The position numbers and the translations under genes are program-made. From positions 1-32,049 of the forward strand of contig JAHBTO010000013.1 of assembly GCA_019638525.1 (NCBI GenBank): a stretch of DNA of 32,049 nt, in the 5' to 3' direction. Positions 30,685 to 32,049 of this stretch are shown here, piece after piece. The notes beneath the pieces are model-generated. The model did no database searches, was not told where the DNA came from, and worked only from the letters and a program-made list of their open reading frames with translations. Position 1 is the stretch's first letter, and the number at the start of each line of letters is the position of its first letter. This stretch comes from Ferruginibacter sp. GTDB taxonomy: Bacteria; Bacteroidota; Bacteroidia; Chitinophagales; Chitinophagaceae.

Positions 30685-32049
30685 ATGGCTAATTATATTG
30701 CAGCATGGGATGATACAATAGTTGCTCTTGCAACTGCTACGGGCATTGGCGCCATAGCAGTTGTCAGACTTAGTGGCAATAAGGCCATTGATATAGTTGA
30801 CCAGCTTTTTCCTTCAAAAAACCTGCTAATTCAAAAATCGCATACACTTCATGTAGGCTATATTAAGCAAGATGAAAAAGATATAGATGAAGTAGTAGTT
30901 TCAATTTTTAAATCTCCTGCTAGTTATACCGGCGAAGATGTGGTAGAAATTAGTAGCCATGGCAGTCCATTTATTCAACAGCAAATCATACAAGCTTGTA
31001 TCTCAAAAGGAGCAAGGCTTGCAAAAGCCGGGGAGTTTACAAAACGGGCATTTTTAAAAGGCAAACTCGACCTTACACAGGCTGAAGCTGTTGCCGATAT
31101 CATTGCTTCCAATACTTCTGCTTCGCAAAAAACTGCCTTGCACAACATGCGTGGCGGTTTTAGTGAAATCTTAAAAACATTAAGGGAAAAACTGCTTAGC
31201 TTTTCGGCATTAATTGAACTGGAACTTGATTTTAGCCAGGAAGATGTGGAGTTTGCCGACCGTAAAAAATTTTATAAACTAATAGATGAAGCAGATAAAG
31301 TAACAACTAACCTGCTGCAATCTTTTTCATTAGGAAATGTAATAAAAAATGGTGTAAGTGTTGCCATTATTGGAAAACCCAATGCTGGCAAAAGCACTTT
31401 ACTAAATGCACTACTAAATGAAAACCGGGCCATTGTAAGTGAAATTGAAGGTACTACAAGAGATACGGTTGAGGAAACTATTAATATTGACGGAATTATT
31501 TTCAGGTTAATAGATACAGCAGGTATCAGGGAAAACAGTACAGACGTGATAGAGCTGATAGGAATTGAAAAAACCAGGGAGAAAATTTTACAGTCGGATG
31601 AAGTGATTTATCTTTTTGATGTAAATACCGAAACAGATGATGATATTGAAACAGCACAAAAACTAATAGAAAAATCTAATAAGAATTTTATTTTAGTTGG
31701 TAACAAAACCGACCTTTTAGGTAAAGGAAAAACAAAAGCTGATTTATCAAACTATAGCATACTGTACATTTCGGCCAAAGAGCATTTGCATATTGATGAA
31801 TTAAAAAAACAGTTGGTAAATAAAGTAGTACAGGGTAACATTAATACAGAAAACACTATCATTACAAATACCCGTCATTACGAGGCATTGCAGGAAGTAC
31901 ATAAATCATTAAAGGATATAAGAGCAGGCCTTGATAATAATATCCCCGGCGATTTACTGGCACTCGATATCCGCCGATGCCTGCAATATATATCAGAAAT
32001 TACAGGCGATATAACCAATGAGCATGTATTGGATTATATTTTTTCGAAG
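30685..32049 (+). CDS. mnmE: tRNA uridine-5-carboxymethylaminomethyl modification GTPase MnmE, cut by the window end
   Basis: GTPase that with MnmG adds the carboxymethylaminomethyl group to U34 of certain tRNAs. 455 codons are readable and only the last few residues are missing: the frame stops at DYIFSK, just short of the usual C-terminal FCIGK with the catalytic cysteine. The N-terminal folate-binding domain has DTIVALATATGIGAIAVVRL and SYTGEDVVEISSHGS. The G domain (about 224-380) has the P-loop GKPNAGKS (230-237), EGTTRDTVEE, DTAG (277-280) and NKTD. ATG 30685 fits the family start (MANYIAAWDDTIVALAT). It follows the exb terminator and has its own promoter. Confidence 0.96.
   Translation, partial: MANYIAAWDDTIVALATATGIGAIAVVRLSGNKAIDIVDQLFPSKNLLIQKSHTLHVGYIKQDEKDIDEVVVSIFKSPASYTGEDVVEISSHGSPFIQQQIIQACISKGARLAKAGEFTKRAFLKGKLDLTQAEAVADIIASNTSASQKTALHNMRGGFSEILKTLREKLLSFSALIELELDFSQEDVEFADRKKFYKLIDEADKVTTNLLQSFSLGNVIKNGVSVAIIGKPNAGKSTLLNALLNENRAIVSEIEGTTRDTVEETINIDGIIFRLIDTAGIRENSTDVIELIGIEKTREKILQSDEVIYLFDVNTETDDDIETAQKLIEKSNKNFILVGNKTDLLGKGKTKADLSNYSILYISAKEHLHIDELKKQLVNKVVQGNINTENTIITNTRHYEALQEVHKSLKDIRAGLDNNIPGDLLALDIRRCLQYISEITGDITNEHVLDYIFSK

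Overview
The window looks like chromosomal DNA from a member of the Bacteroidota, most likely of the Chitinophagaceae or a near relative. The reasons are low GC content, promoters of the TAnnTTTG type, few Shine-Dalgarno sites, TonB proteins that start with a cytoplasmic DILDI..KNKEYGAY segment, paired exbD genes, a BlaI/M56 pair with a proline-rich tail, and a nuo operon with a short NuoG. This placement is inferred from protein style; no 16S gene is present. No tRNA, rRNA, CRISPR array or transposase gene was seen.

Layout. 1-359 (-) is the 5' part of rlmN. 549-1664 is a PQQ-type sugar dehydrogenase. 1766-3317 is a BlaI-type repressor and an M56 sensor protease, with two palindromic operators in front and a strong terminator behind (3427-3466). 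3696-4889 is a thiolase of the 3-oxoadipyl-CoA type, and converging on it are hisS and a low-molecular-weight phosphatase (4892-6732, -). 6912-10782 is a TonB, a small membrane protein, a PstS-like lipoprotein and a TPR protein, closed by a terminator. 10913-25812 is a complete nuoA-N operon for respiratory complex I with its own recognisable promoter. 25891-27177 is an FtsX/MacB-type permease. 27471-30505 is exbB-exbD-exbD-tonB, closed by a terminator. 30685 to the window end is mnmE, nearly complete.

Functionally, complex I builds the proton gradient, and the ExbB/ExbD/TonB system spends that gradient on outer-membrane transport. The first TonB cluster looks like the usual tail (PstS-like plus TPR) of a Bacteroidota exb cluster, here separated from the exbB-exbD-exbD-tonB part by about 17 kb.

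The most unusual part is the nuo operon. Eight of its spacers are filled with AT-rich heptad repeats, often as a purine-rich arm after the upstream stop and a pyrimidine-rich arm that runs up to the next start codon. Two spacers hold near-identical copies of one element. Between nuoF and nuoG the same two arms enclose a gene for a four-helix-bundle protein of the 23S rRNA intervening-sequence family, and an 18-codon remnant of a second such gene lies beside it. This suggests an IVS-like element that has spread inside one essential operon without disrupting it. Separately, three housekeeping genes (rlmN, the phosphatase and mnmE) share an exact TAnnTTTG-N4-ATG arrangement that predicts leaderless mRNAs.
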